DNA from: Brevinema_A sp051647245
GTDB lineage: Bacteria > Spirochaetota > Brevinematia > Brevinematales > Brevinemataceae
DNA: 64,000 bases
Assembly (NCBI GenBank): GCA_051647245.1
Contig: JBOFDS010000012.1
Span: forward strand, 124,001-188,000
Reading direction: 5' to 3'
Positions 42,923 through 51,259 of the stretch are shown here, in pieces. The notes beneath the pieces were generated by a model. The model was not told where the DNA came from. It searched no databases and worked only from the letters and a program-made list of their open reading frames with translations. How positions within the stretch are numbered: the first letter of the stretch is position 1; every line of letters begins with the position of its first letter. The translations under genes were made by a program, and so were the position numbers.

Positions 42923-44251
42923 CTACTTCGCGGTATTTCCTGCAATATTCATAATATCCCAGGTTCTTGAGAAGGGTGGTGCATACATAAAATCCATCAT
43001 ACCAAGGGTATCAACCGTCATCTTAGTGAAGATCGCTACAGCCAAGGCATCGATACGTAATGCCGCCCCATCTCCTCCACAAATTTGAGCACCGAGAAGG
43101 ACTCTTGTTTTTTTATCATAAATATATTTTAAGACAACTTCCGTTTTACCAGCTACATAACTTGTATGATTGTAATCTTTGATCACGTTGGTAGCATAGT
43201 CATATCCAGCAGATTGAGCTTCATGCTCACTGAGACCTGTACGTGCAATTTCGAACTCTTGAAAACGAAGAGCTGAGGATCCAAGAGTACCATGGAAAGG
43301 AGCTTCTTTACCAGACATCGTATCGCCAAGCAAACGACCAAGCTTATTTGCTGTTGTCGCCAATGGGATGTAGCTATTTTGACCGTGCACGGCATGTTTA
43401 ACAGTTGCACAGTCGCCACCTGCATAGACATGAGGTAATGAAGTTTGACAAAGCTCATCGATGACAATAGCGCCATTAGGGAGCATTTCTATACCAGATT
43501 CTTTTAGCCATTGTGTGGATGGACGGAATCCGATCGCAATGATCACGAGATCAGCAGGATATTCGCCTTTATCTGTTTTGACAGCTTCAACTTTATCTTG
43601 CCCAAGAATTGCCTCAAGACCTTCATTTCTACGGAGATCGACACCAGAATTAAGGATAGCAACTTCAAGATGTTTTGTCATTTCTGGATCAAATACACGA
43701 GTACTCAGGCCAGGTCCTTTTTCGATGAGAGTTACTGTTTTACCTTGATGAATCATGGCTTCAGCAACTTCCAAACCAATAAATCCACCACCGATCACTA
43801 CGACATTTTGAACGTCTTTGAGAGAATCTTTGACAGCGGTACCATCTTCGATTTTTGTGAGGGTATGGACTCCTTTCAACTCAACACCTGCGATCGGTGG
43901 CACAAAAGGATGAGCACCTGTGGAGATGAGGAGTTTGTCATAGGAAAGAGAAATTTCTTCATTTGTTTTAGTGTTACGAGCACGCACGGTTTGAGTTTTT
44001 GAATCCAAAGAAACGATCTCATGAAAGAGACGAACATCAATGTTGGATTTTTGGAAAGCTTCAATAGAACGAACGATCATCTCATTTGCATCAGAGAATT
44101 CATCTCCAACAAAATAAGGCAATCCACAAGCTCCAAAAGATACAATATCCGACTTTTCAAGGACGATGATATTTGCTTCAGGAGAATTTTTACGGATACG
44201 TGTAGCGGCAGACATTCCTGTCGCATTTCCGCCTGCAATAATGATATTCAT
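42923..44251 (-). CDS. CoA-disulfide reductase / NADH oxidase-like flavoprotein
   Basis: FAD- and NAD(P)H-dependent enzyme of 442 residues. GGNATGMSAATR at 7-18 binds FAD; one redox Cys, Cys42, lies in SFGACGLPYFVG; NAD motif VVIGGGFIGLEVAEA near 150-164; YAGGDCATV near 270; and the C-terminal YAPPFSRTWD block that completes the partner site in CoADR. The single Cys separates it from glutathione reductases. It may reduce CoA disulfide or polysulfide, or oxidise NADH with O2. Nine bases after the cystine symporter gene; AGGAAT ribosome site. The context supports thiol reduction. Confidence 0.83.
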   Translation of the reverse strand: MNIIIAGGNATGMSAATRIRKNSPEANIIVLEKSDIVSFGACGLPYFVGDEFSDANEMIVRSIEAFQKSNIDVRLFHEIVSLDSKTQTVRARNTKTNEEISLSYDKLLISTGAHPFVPPIAGVELKGVHTLTKIEDGTAVKDSLKDVQNVVVIGGGFIGLEVAEAMIHQGKTVTLIEKGPGLSTRVFDPEMTKHLEVAILNSGVDLRRNEGLEAILGQDKVEAVKTDKGEYPADLVIIAIGFRPSTQWLKESGIEMLPNGAIVIDELCQTSLPHVYAGGDCATVKHAVHGQNSYIPLATTANKLGRLLGDTMSGKEAPFHGTLGSSALRFQEFEIARTGLSEHEAQSAGYDYATNVIKDYNHTSYVAGKTEVVLKYIYDKKTRVLLGAQICGGDGAALRIDALAVAIFTKMTVDTLGMMDFMYAPPFSRTWDIMNIAGNTAK

Positions 44252-44260
44252 AGTAAATTC

Positions 44261-45673
44261 CTAGTCTTCTACAATTTGTAAAGACATGTCATTATATTTT
44301 GCTTCATCTAAAGTGCCAAGCTCTTTGTCGATCACCACAGCTGAAGTCATTGCACCAGCTACATTAATCATGGTACGAGCCATATCAATAATAGGATCAA
44401 TAGCCAAAACAATAGCTAACAAACCAAAATGCTCACTAAGTCCAATACCAGAAAGCATAATAGACGCAGCCATAGTTGCTGACCCTGGGATACCTGCAAT
44501 ACCGAGAGATCCGAGCACTGCAACGATAATAACCATCACGAAGAAACTTGCATCCATTGGCACACCAACAGCAGTCCCAACGAGAACCGCCACCATCGCT
44601 GGGAAATATCCCGCACATCCGTTCATACCAGCAGTAGAACCTAAAGATGCTACGAAGTTTGCGGTGCTGTTATTGACACCGAGACGTTGTTCTAAGGTAG
44701 AAATAGTCATAGGCAAAGAACCAACCGAAGATCTACTAGAAAACGCCATCAACCACGCTGAAACAGATTTTTTGAAGAAGACAACTGGATTGAGACCATG
44801 CATAACAATAATAACAAAGTACACCACGAGCATAACCGCTGATGCCACATAAATCACAATGATAAATGCAAGTGCATCTTGTAACGCAGACAGCCCGTAA
44901 GAAACAAGAGTTCTTGACATGAGAGCTACGACACCATAAGGCATGAATTTGATCACCGTCATGGACATAGACATAATAATTGTATAAGAAGCCTCAATCA
45001 AATTCGCAAACAAGTCCATATTGGCTTTATATTTTTCTTTGGTTCGCATAAAGCGAGCAGAGGATCCTATCATGGAAGCAAAGATCACAATAGCCACCAC
45101 ATTATCATTAACCATGGCACCTACTGGGTTTGCAGGAATCAATCCAACGAGAACATCAACAACATTCTTGACTTCACGAGCAGAATTTGATGTTGCAACT
45201 ACTTCAAGAGTATCTCCAAGATTTGCAAAAAGGGAAAGTACAATACCAATAATAGCTGCAATTCCTGTTGTAAGAAGAAGCCAGAAAAGAGTTTTTTGGA
45301 TCAAGGCTTTAATATCGAGATTGGCCTGAAGATTCATGATCACACGAATCATAGAGACCATCACAATTGGTACAACAAGCATTCTTAAAAAACTTACAAA
45401 AGCACGACCAAAGAGACCATACCAAACAATTGTTTCTTGGATCCAAGTCGTTTCCTTAATTGTTTCAGAGCTTGGAAATCCTGCAATAGCCTGAAGTGCA
45501 ACTCCTAAAAACACACCTAAACCAAGTCCCACCATCATTCTGATGGAAAAATCTATCTTTTTCTTTTCTAACATCTTGATGATGTAGAACATTCCAAATA
45601 ATAACAATAATGTTACGACTGTCATCCCTTGGGATAACGATAAAAAGTTAACAAATAATGAACTTTGAAGCAT
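44261..45673 (-). CDS. tcyP: Na+-coupled L-cystine/dicarboxylate symporter, TcyP-like (DAACS family)
   Basis: Inner-membrane carrier of 470 residues with an extra N-terminal helix, as in TcyP/YdjN. The substrate region reads AFSSRSSVGSLPMTISTLEQRLGV near 305-328 and continues to SLGSTAGMNGCAGYFPAMVAV; IPGSATMAASIMLSGIG and the Asp of AIDPIIDMARTMINVAGA near 430 are standard. The SSRSS-SLP form matches cystine carriers rather than glutamate or C4-dicarboxylate carriers. AAAGGAG before the ATG. First gene of the eight-gene sulfur unit, which supports cystine. Confidence 0.8.
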   Translation of the reverse strand: MLQSSLFVNFLSLSQGMTVVTLLLLFGMFYIIKMLEKKKIDFSIRMMVGLGLGVFLGVALQAIAGFPSSETIKETTWIQETIVWYGLFGRAFVSFLRMLVVPIVMVSMIRVIMNLQANLDIKALIQKTLFWLLLTTGIAAIIGIVLSLFANLGDTLEVVATSNSAREVKNVVDVLVGLIPANPVGAMVNDNVVAIVIFASMIGSSARFMRTKEKYKANMDLFANLIEASYTIIMSMSMTVIKFMPYGVVALMSRTLVSYGLSALQDALAFIIVIYVASAVMLVVYFVIIVMHGLNPVVFFKKSVSAWLMAFSSRSSVGSLPMTISTLEQRLGVNNSTANFVASLGSTAGMNGCAGYFPAMVAVLVGTAVGVPMDASFFVMVIIVAVLGSLGIAGIPGSATMAASIMLSGIGLSEHFGLLAIVLAIDPIIDMARTMINVAGAMTSAVVIDKELGTLDEAKYNDMSLQIVED

Positions 45674-45773
45674 GATGATCTCCTTTCTCGCCTATAAAAT
45701 ATTTTTTCTAATAATAAACAATTTTCCTAAAAGAATCTATGAATTGCTGAAAATAATTCTATTTTTTTTACTT

Positions 45774-45807
45774 TTATACTTTTAAGGAAAGAACTTTAAA
45801 AGTATAA
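45774..45807. repeat. Perfect 12-bp inverted repeat at the sulfur-unit promoter
   Basis: TTATACTTTTAA (45774-45785) and TTAAAAGTATAA (45796-45807), ten bases apart, 22 bp centre to centre, two helical turns. The right arm contains the -10 of the minus-strand promoter and the left arm lies just past the expected transcript start. This is the place where a dimeric repressor would block initiation. A 5' RNA hairpin is less likely because one arm is not transcribed. Confidence 0.65.
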
Positions 45808-45828
45808 CATAATTTTGTGAAAAATCAA
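45801..45828 (-). promoter_or_regulatory. Promoter of the sulfur unit
   Basis: Minus strand TTGATT (45828-45823), 16 bases, TATACT (45806-45801). Leader of about 120 bases before tcyP. Confidence 0.65.
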
Positions 45829-45928
45829 GCTTATTTAACAGGTAATAATATTTTAAATCTGATACCTTGATATTTCTCATTGATATTCAATTTATGGATT
45901 TTTGTCTATTTTTGAGAATAAATATCGC

Positions 45929-45957
45929 TTGCAAAAAACAATAAAATCGCTTATAGT
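45929..45957 (+). promoter_or_regulatory. Promoter of the second NhaC gene
   Basis: TTGCAA, 17 bases, TATAGT, about 60 bases of leader and an AAGGAG site. Confidence 0.6.
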
Positions 45958-46023
45958 AATAAAATAAATTCTAATACAGTAAATCAAATGAATTAGTTTG
46001 ATGAATAGAAGGAGAATTATCGA

Positions 46024-47688
46024 ATGAGGTTTCTAATAATACTAGCAACTTTCGTGCCAGCATTATCTTGGGGACAATCAAGTCCTCAAATGTTGGCAGA
46101 ACAATTAGGTATTTGGACATTGATTCCGCCTATTTTAGCGATCACCCTTGCTTTTTTAACGAGACAAGTTATTGTTTCTTTATTTGTGGGCTTGTGGGCT
46201 GGTGCATTAATTATCAGCTTTGCTGATGGATTTGTACCTATGGATTTGATTTCTAGTTTTACGACGGTACCAAAAACAATTGTTTCTTCTTTAAATAGTG
46301 GATTCAGTGCAGGAATCATCATGCAAGTCATCACTATTGGTGGTTTGATTGCCTTAATTGGAAGAAACGGTGGTGCCAAAGCCGTTGCTGAGAAGATCGC
46401 TTCAAAAGCACGCTCCGCTGTCTCCGCACAACTCTTAACTTGGGTCTTGGGAATTTTTATTTTCTTTGACGACTACGCAAACGCACTCATCACAGGTTCT
46501 GTCATGCGTCCCGTCACCGACAAACTCAAAGTATCTCGCGAAAAACTTGCTTTTATCGTCGATGCCACAGCAGCTCCTATTGCCTCCATTGCATTAATTT
46601 CTACATGGATAGGTTTTGAGCTGAGTACTATGAACGCTGCATACGAAATCATCGGTCAATCTGATGCCAACATCTACAGCATTTTCATGCAGACCATCCC
46701 TTATCGTTTTTATAATATTTTGATGATTGTTTTTGTAGTCATGCTCGCAATTAGTAAAAAAGACTTTGGGCCTATGCTCAAAGCAGAACAAGATGCTCAA
46801 AAAGGTATCATCAATCACACCGAAACAGCAATGGAACAAAATTCTTTAAATCCTAAAGACGGTATCAAACTCAATCCTTGGAATGCGCTCGTGCCGTTGA
46901 TGGTACTTATTGTCGTAGCGGTACTCGGCTTTTATGTGGAAGGAAGTAAGGGACTTTATGCAAAGAATCCTGATATTTTCAACCAACTCAAAGGCTATGA
47001 TCTCATGATAGAAATCTTAGGCGCATCTAGTGCAAGTTTTGTGATCTTCCAAGCAGCTTTGATTGCAACAATTGTCGCTTTCTTCATGACTGTAGCCACC
47101 AAAACCTTATCCTTCCAAGAAACATTAGATACCTGGACAACTGGTGCCAAAAGCCTCTTTGGAACCGCTGGCTTGACCTTGATTTTGTCTTGGGCAATTT
47201 CTAGTATCATCAAAGCCCTCGGCACCAATTACTTCCTTGTAAGTCTCCTCGATGGGGTGCTTATGCCTGAACTTCTTCCTATGATTATCTTTATTTTTGG
47301 AATGATCATCTCCTTTGCGACAGGGACTTCTTACGGAACGATGGGGATCTTAATGCCTCTTGCGATTCCTTTGGCGTTCTCTCTCTCTGGAAACGACCCC
47401 ATCATCATGATCGCAACAAGTAGTGCTGTCCTTGCGGGAGCGGTATTTGGAGATCATTGTTCACCAATTTCTGACAGTACTATCTTATCATCCGTTGGTT
47501 CTGGCTGTTCTATGATCAGTCACGTCGAGACACAGATGCCTTACGCATTGCTCGTGGGTGGACTTGCGATTTTATCATTATTACTCGTAAGTGTTTTCAA
47601 AATGCCTCTCATCCTTGTTTATGGATTGATGTTTGGAGCGATGTTTGCAACGATTCATTTTGTTGGAAAAAAAGCTACTGCTGAATAA
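46024..47688 (+). CDS. NhaC-family Na+/H+ antiporter (second copy)
   Basis: 554 residues, about 12-13 helices, larger than the copy at 32417. Family marks: FIFFDDYANALITGSVMRP near 141-159, DATAAPIASIALISTWIGFE near 180-199, TGTSYGTMGILMPLAIP near 440, and GAVFGDHCSPISDSTILSS near 475, the textbook NhaC GDHCSPISDST site. The FDDY form is common in this larger subgroup, which may carry amino or organic acids. AAGGAG nine bases before the ATG. Alone in its unit, divergent from the sulfur genes. Confidence 0.87.
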   Translation: MRFLIILATFVPALSWGQSSPQMLAEQLGIWTLIPPILAITLAFLTRQVIVSLFVGLWAGALIISFADGFVPMDLISSFTTVPKTIVSSLNSGFSAGIIMQVITIGGLIALIGRNGGAKAVAEKIASKARSAVSAQLLTWVLGIFIFFDDYANALITGSVMRPVTDKLKVSREKLAFIVDATAAPIASIALISTWIGFELSTMNAAYEIIGQSDANIYSIFMQTIPYRFYNILMIVFVVMLAISKKDFGPMLKAEQDAQKGIINHTETAMEQNSLNPKDGIKLNPWNALVPLMVLIVVAVLGFYVEGSKGLYAKNPDIFNQLKGYDLMIEILGASSASFVIFQAALIATIVAFFMTVATKTLSFQETLDTWTTGAKSLFGTAGLTLILSWAISSIIKALGTNYFLVSLLDGVLMPELLPMIIFIFGMIISFATGTSYGTMGILMPLAIPLAFSLSGNDPIIMIATSSAVLAGAVFGDHCSPISDSTILSSVGSGCSMISHVETQMPYALLVGGLAILSLLLVSVFKMPLILVYGLMFGAMFATIHFVGKKATAE

Positions 47689-47716
47689 TTTGAAACAAAA
47701 TCTTTCACAAAAAATT

Positions 47717-47743
47717 AAGCCCCCTGAACTAGGGGGCTTTTTT
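47717..47743. terminator. Bidirectional terminator
   Basis: AAGCCCCCT, GAACT, AGGGGGCTTTTTT between the convergent NhaC gene and the outer-membrane candidate. Confidence 0.85.
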
Positions 47744-47751
47744 GAGCAGAA

Positions 47752-48282
47752 TTAATTATTCCAAGTAATCGCAACAACTCCAGCAAAGACGTTATCAGCT
47801 TCTCTCATTCCATAGATAGGATTCGTGTCATGAAAATATCGATAGGTAACACCTGCACTGACAGAAAACTCTCCATAAAGATAAAAATCAATATAAAAGG
47901 TCGGAGATGCTACAAAGTGCCCAGATTGTTGGTGATCTTGGGAGAGGGTTCCATAACCAAGCAAAAGATTCACACGAAAACCTATCATATCAACAAATTT
48001 CGGACTTGCATACCCGATGATAGCACCTCCATAGATCATATTAAAAAGCGTTTTTGAGCCTGCAGTTAGTTGATCATGGAGGATATAAGTCCCATGCATA
48101 GCTGCACCTATTGTAAATCCATAAACACCAAGAGACAAAGAACCCCCCATCAATCCAAGGTAAGTTTCTTGCATGCCACCGTGTTGAGTTTCAAAGCTTG
48201 TCCAAATCTCCATAGCTTCTCGTTTTTGGTAAGTATGAGAAAAAATTGGGATGAATAGTACCATCAATAAAAACTTCTTCAT
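47752..48282 (-). CDS. Small exported protein, probable outer-membrane protein
   Basis: Family not recognised. 176 residues with a signal peptide ending near IFSHT (15). The mature part is rich in Gly, Tyr and alternating strands (LGLMGGSLSLGVYGFTIG, TFYIDFYLYGEFSVSAGVTYRYF, FAGVVAITW), as in an eight-stranded outer-membrane barrel; it ends in WNN instead of a terminal Phe. Start: AGGGGTG before ATG 48282; the longer frame to 48315 has no ribosome site. Monocistronic. Confidence 0.6.
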   Translation of the reverse strand: MKKFLLMVLFIPIFSHTYQKREAMEIWTSFETQHGGMQETYLGLMGGSLSLGVYGFTIGAAMHGTYILHDQLTAGSKTLFNMIYGGAIIGYASPKFVDMIGFRVNLLLGYGTLSQDHQQSGHFVASPTFYIDFYLYGEFSVSAGVTYRYFHDTNPIYGMREADNVFAGVVAITWNN

Positions 48283-48371
48283 TTGAAGCACCCCTTTTGA
48301 ATAAAATCCAAACATATTTACTTAATTATCGATAAAAAATCCTCAAAACAAAAATTTATCATAAAATAATC

Positions 48372-48399
48372 TTGAAATTCTTGAGAAATATGGTATAAT
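48372..48399 (+). promoter_or_regulatory. Promoter of purA-purB
   Basis: TTGAAA, 16 bases, TATAAT. The transcript would start near 48406, giving a leader of about 95 bases that contains a terminator-like hairpin. Confidence 0.65.
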
Positions 48400-48423
48400 A
48401 ATAAGGCAAATCATTTTTGATTT

Positions 48424-48450
48424 AAAGCGATGCATTTTGTCATCGCTTTT
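48424..48450 (+). terminator. Terminator-like hairpin in the purA leader
   Basis: AAAGCGATG, CATTTTGT, CATCGCTTTTTC: a nine-base-pair stem with a short T-run between the purA promoter and purA. A weaker stem AAATCA-TTTT-TGATTT (48408-48423) precedes it directly. It may attenuate purA or end a short RNA. Confidence 0.5.
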
Positions 48451-48499
48451 TCTATGCCATAATTGATTTAATAAACTTTATGTTAAGAGAGGAGTAATT

Positions 48500-49798
48500 A
48501 TGCCTGCAAACATTATTGTTGGAACCCAGTGGGGAGATGAAGGAAAAGGGAAAGTTATTGACAGCCTTGGAGAGCGTATTGATTGTATTGTTCGATTCGG
48601 TGGTGGGAATAATGCCGGTCATACAGTTAATGTGAACGGTGAAAAATTCATTCTTCATTTGCTTCCATCTGGCGTATTACATAAAGATAGTAGATGTTTG
48701 CTTGGTGCGGGTGTGGTCTTTGATCCAAAGGTTTTTCTTGAAGAAATTGAAGGCCTCAAAAAACGTAATATTCCAACAGATCATGTTCATATCAGTGAAC
48801 GTGCGCATCTTATTATGCCTTATCATGTCTTACTAGATCAATTATGGGAACAATACAAAGGTGATAATAAAATCGGTACCACAAAACGTGGGATTGGTCC
48901 TTGTTACAGTGATAAATTTGAGCGTATTGGACTGCGTGTTGGGGATCTTTATGATAAAGCCCTCTTCAAAGAAAAATTAGCTCGCGTCCTCGAAATCAAA
49001 AACAAAATTTTAATCAATATCTTCAACCACGAACCATTATCTTTGGACAAAATTTATGAAGATTATATGAGAATGGCTGAAGAAATCCTTCCACGCGTCA
49101 TGAATGTCAGTACTTACCTTCACGTAGCTCTCAAACTAAACAAAAATGTTCTCTTAGAAGGAGCTCAAGGAGCTATGCTCGATATCGATTATGGACATTA
49201 TCCATATGTAACTTCTTCCTCCCCAACTGCGGCTGGAGCTTGTGTTGGTACAGGGATCGCGCCTAAATACATTGATCGTGTAATTGGTGTGTGTAAGGCT
49301 TATGCAACTCGTGTTGGTGAAGGGCCTTTCGTTAGTGAATTACTTGATGCTCAAGGTCACTGGCTTCGTGAAAAAGGTCATGAATACGGATCTACGACTG
49401 GACGTCCACGTCGTTGTGGGTGGTTGGATACAGTTGTGGTCAAGCACGCAGCTCAAATTAATGGACTTACAGAAATTTGTTTAACAAAACTCGATGTATT
49501 AACAGGTCTTGATAAAATTAAAATCTGTACCGCTTATGAAATCAACAATCAAGAAATCACCTATGTTCCTAGTGATGTAAATTATAATTATAACGCACAA
49601 GCTGTTTACGAAACTCTTGACGGTTGGGATGAAGATATCACTCAATGTAAAAGCTTTGACGAGCTTCCTGAAAATGCAAAACTTTTCATTAAGCGTATTG
49701 AAGAACTGGTAGAATGTCCTATTTCTATTGTTTCGAATGGTGCAGAAAGATCTCAGCTTATCATTAGAGATGACGTTATCCAAACATTAGGAAAATAA
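48500..49798 (+). CDS. purA: Adenylosuccinate synthetase
   Basis: GTP-dependent joining of IMP and aspartate, first step from IMP to AMP. GTQWGDEGKGK at 8-18 with catalytic Asp13, FGGGNNAGHT near 34-43, GTTKRGIGPCYSDK near 129-142, and GSTTGRPRRCGWLD near 296-309. At 432 residues it is standard. GAGGAG precedes the ATG. purB follows one base after the stop. Only the AMP branch is encoded here, so salvage of hypoxanthine to AMP is enough to explain the pair. Confidence 0.96.
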   Translation: MPANIIVGTQWGDEGKGKVIDSLGERIDCIVRFGGGNNAGHTVNVNGEKFILHLLPSGVLHKDSRCLLGAGVVFDPKVFLEEIEGLKKRNIPTDHVHISERAHLIMPYHVLLDQLWEQYKGDNKIGTTKRGIGPCYSDKFERIGLRVGDLYDKALFKEKLARVLEIKNKILINIFNHEPLSLDKIYEDYMRMAEEILPRVMNVSTYLHVALKLNKNVLLEGAQGAMLDIDYGHYPYVTSSSPTAAGACVGTGIAPKYIDRVIGVCKAYATRVGEGPFVSELLDAQGHWLREKGHEYGSTTGRPRRCGWLDTVVVKHAAQINGLTEICLTKLDVLTGLDKIKICTAYEINNQEITYVPSDVNYNYNAQAVYETLDGWDEDITQCKSFDELPENAKLFIKRIEELVECPISIVSNGAERSQLIIRDDVIQTLGK

Positions 49799-49799
49799 G

Positions 49800-51212
49800 A
49801 TGTCCGAATTTTATCAAACTCCTTGGAGCGAACGTTATAGCTCCGAAAATATGCTCAGAAACTTCTCCAACGATAACAAATATAGTACATGGCGTCGCCT
49901 TTGGATTGCTCTTGCAGAAGCAGAACATGAAGTTGGACTACCTATTAGCTCTGAACAAATTCAAGAACTAAAAGACCAGCAATACAATATCGATTTCAAT
50001 CGTGTGCGTGAATATGAAAATATCCTTCACCACGATGTCATGGCACATATCAAAGCCTATGGCGATGTAGCCCCAAAAGCTCGTGCTATTATTCATTTGG
50101 GGGCGACGTCTGCGTTCGTAACTGACAACACCGACCTCATCCAAATGAAAGAAGGCCTAAAGATCATTCGTATTGGGCTTGTGAATGTGATCAATGCCCT
50201 TTCTATCTTTGCCCTCAAACACAAATCCGTACCCACCCTTGGATTTACACACTTTCAATCCGCTCAACTCACTACTGTCGGTAAGCGTGCTACGCTCTGG
50301 ATACAAAGCTTTGTCATGGACTTGAAGCAACTAGACCATGTGTTGGATCATCTTCCTGCTCGTGGAATCAAAGGTGCTGTGGGTACAGGTAGTGGATTCG
50401 CAGATCTTTTACAAGGTGATTACGAGAAATTTAAGCAAATAGACAAACTTGTTGCTAAAAAAATTGGGTTCACCAAAACAATCGCCGTCAGTGGTCAAAC
50501 TTATGACAGAAAAATTGATGCGCAAGTTGCTGATCTCATGAATCAAATTGCTCAATCAGCTCACAAATTTACAAATGATCTTCGTCTCTTGCAACACCTC
50601 AAAGAAATGGAAGAAATTTTCGAAGAGAATCAGGTTGGATCTAGTGCGATGGCCTACAAACGCAACCCTATTCTTTCTGAACGTATTGCCGCGATTGCGA
50701 AGTTTATCTTATCCCTCAGCTCCTCACCAAGTTTAGTAACCTCCACACAGTGGTTCGAGAGAACACTTGACGACTCTGCGAACAAAAGACTCACCATTCC
50801 TCAGCTCTTTCTTGGGGTTGATGCGATCATGATTCTTTGTGATAAGATCGCAAATAAGCTCAATATTTTCCCTCAAATGATAGAAAAACATATCAAAGAA
50901 GAGTTGCCTTTTATTGCGACGGAGGCATTACTCATGAATGCCGTCAAAAAAGGCGGTGATAGGCAACACATCCACGAAATCATCAGAAATCATTCTATGG
51001 AAGCATCAAAAAACGTGAAAGAACTCGGTCTTCACAACAATCTCATCGAATTACTCGAAAAAGATGAGGCGTTTCCTCTTTCTAAAGAAGAAATCGAAAG
51101 CGTCCTCTCAGCAAGTAATTTTATTGGGTTTGCCGTGCAGCAGACGGAGGATTTCTTAGAGCAAGAAGTCGCTCCTATCCTTAAAAAATACGAGCCATTA
51201 TTAAATAGATAA
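49800..51212 (+). CDS. purB: Adenylosuccinate lyase
   Basis: Removes fumarate from adenylosuccinate (and SAICAR). 470 residues of the fumarase/aspartase fold: HHDVMAHIKAYG near 75, LGATSAFVTDNTD near 100-112, the signature GSSAMAYKRNPILSER near 281-296, and STQWFERTLDDSANKR near 318-333. GFTHFQSAQLTT near 143 has the catalytic His region. Ribosome site AGGAAAA lies inside the end of purA, so the two are coupled. A terminator follows. Confidence 0.95.
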   Translation: MSEFYQTPWSERYSSENMLRNFSNDNKYSTWRRLWIALAEAEHEVGLPISSEQIQELKDQQYNIDFNRVREYENILHHDVMAHIKAYGDVAPKARAIIHLGATSAFVTDNTDLIQMKEGLKIIRIGLVNVINALSIFALKHKSVPTLGFTHFQSAQLTTVGKRATLWIQSFVMDLKQLDHVLDHLPARGIKGAVGTGSGFADLLQGDYEKFKQIDKLVAKKIGFTKTIAVSGQTYDRKIDAQVADLMNQIAQSAHKFTNDLRLLQHLKEMEEIFEENQVGSSAMAYKRNPILSERIAAIAKFILSLSSSPSLVTSTQWFERTLDDSANKRLTIPQLFLGVDAIMILCDKIANKLNIFPQMIEKHIKEELPFIATEALLMNAVKKGGDRQHIHEIIRNHSMEASKNVKELGLHNNLIELLEKDEAFPLSKEEIESVLSASNFIGFAVQQTEDFLEQEVAPILKKYEPLLNR

Positions 51213-51214
51213 TC

Positions 51215-51249
51215 AAAAAACTCTCATCAGATGATGAGAGTTTTTATTT
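51215..51249. terminator. Bidirectional terminator
   Basis: AAAAACTCTCATCA and TGATGAGAGTTTTT, nearly a perfect palindrome, between purB and the convergent flavoprotein gene. Confidence 0.85.
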
Positions 51250-51259
51250 TGTGTAAAAT

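Larger units (their letters stand above)
45674..46023. other. 350-base intergenic control region
   Basis: Divergent region between tcyP and the second NhaC gene. It holds the tcyP promoter, a perfect inverted repeat, the NhaC promoter and AT-rich sequence at 45841-45920 in which I see nothing else. No ORF with a ribosome site. Confidence 0.7.

Noticed and set aside
44286..44852. A 188-codon plus-strand ORF inside the cystine symporter gene
   Set aside because: Mirror of hydrophobic codons in tcyP; no promoter or ribosome site.
45841..45928. Possible riboswitch or small RNA in the tcyP/NhaC gap
   Set aside because: I see only AT-rich sequence without stable stems or a terminator.
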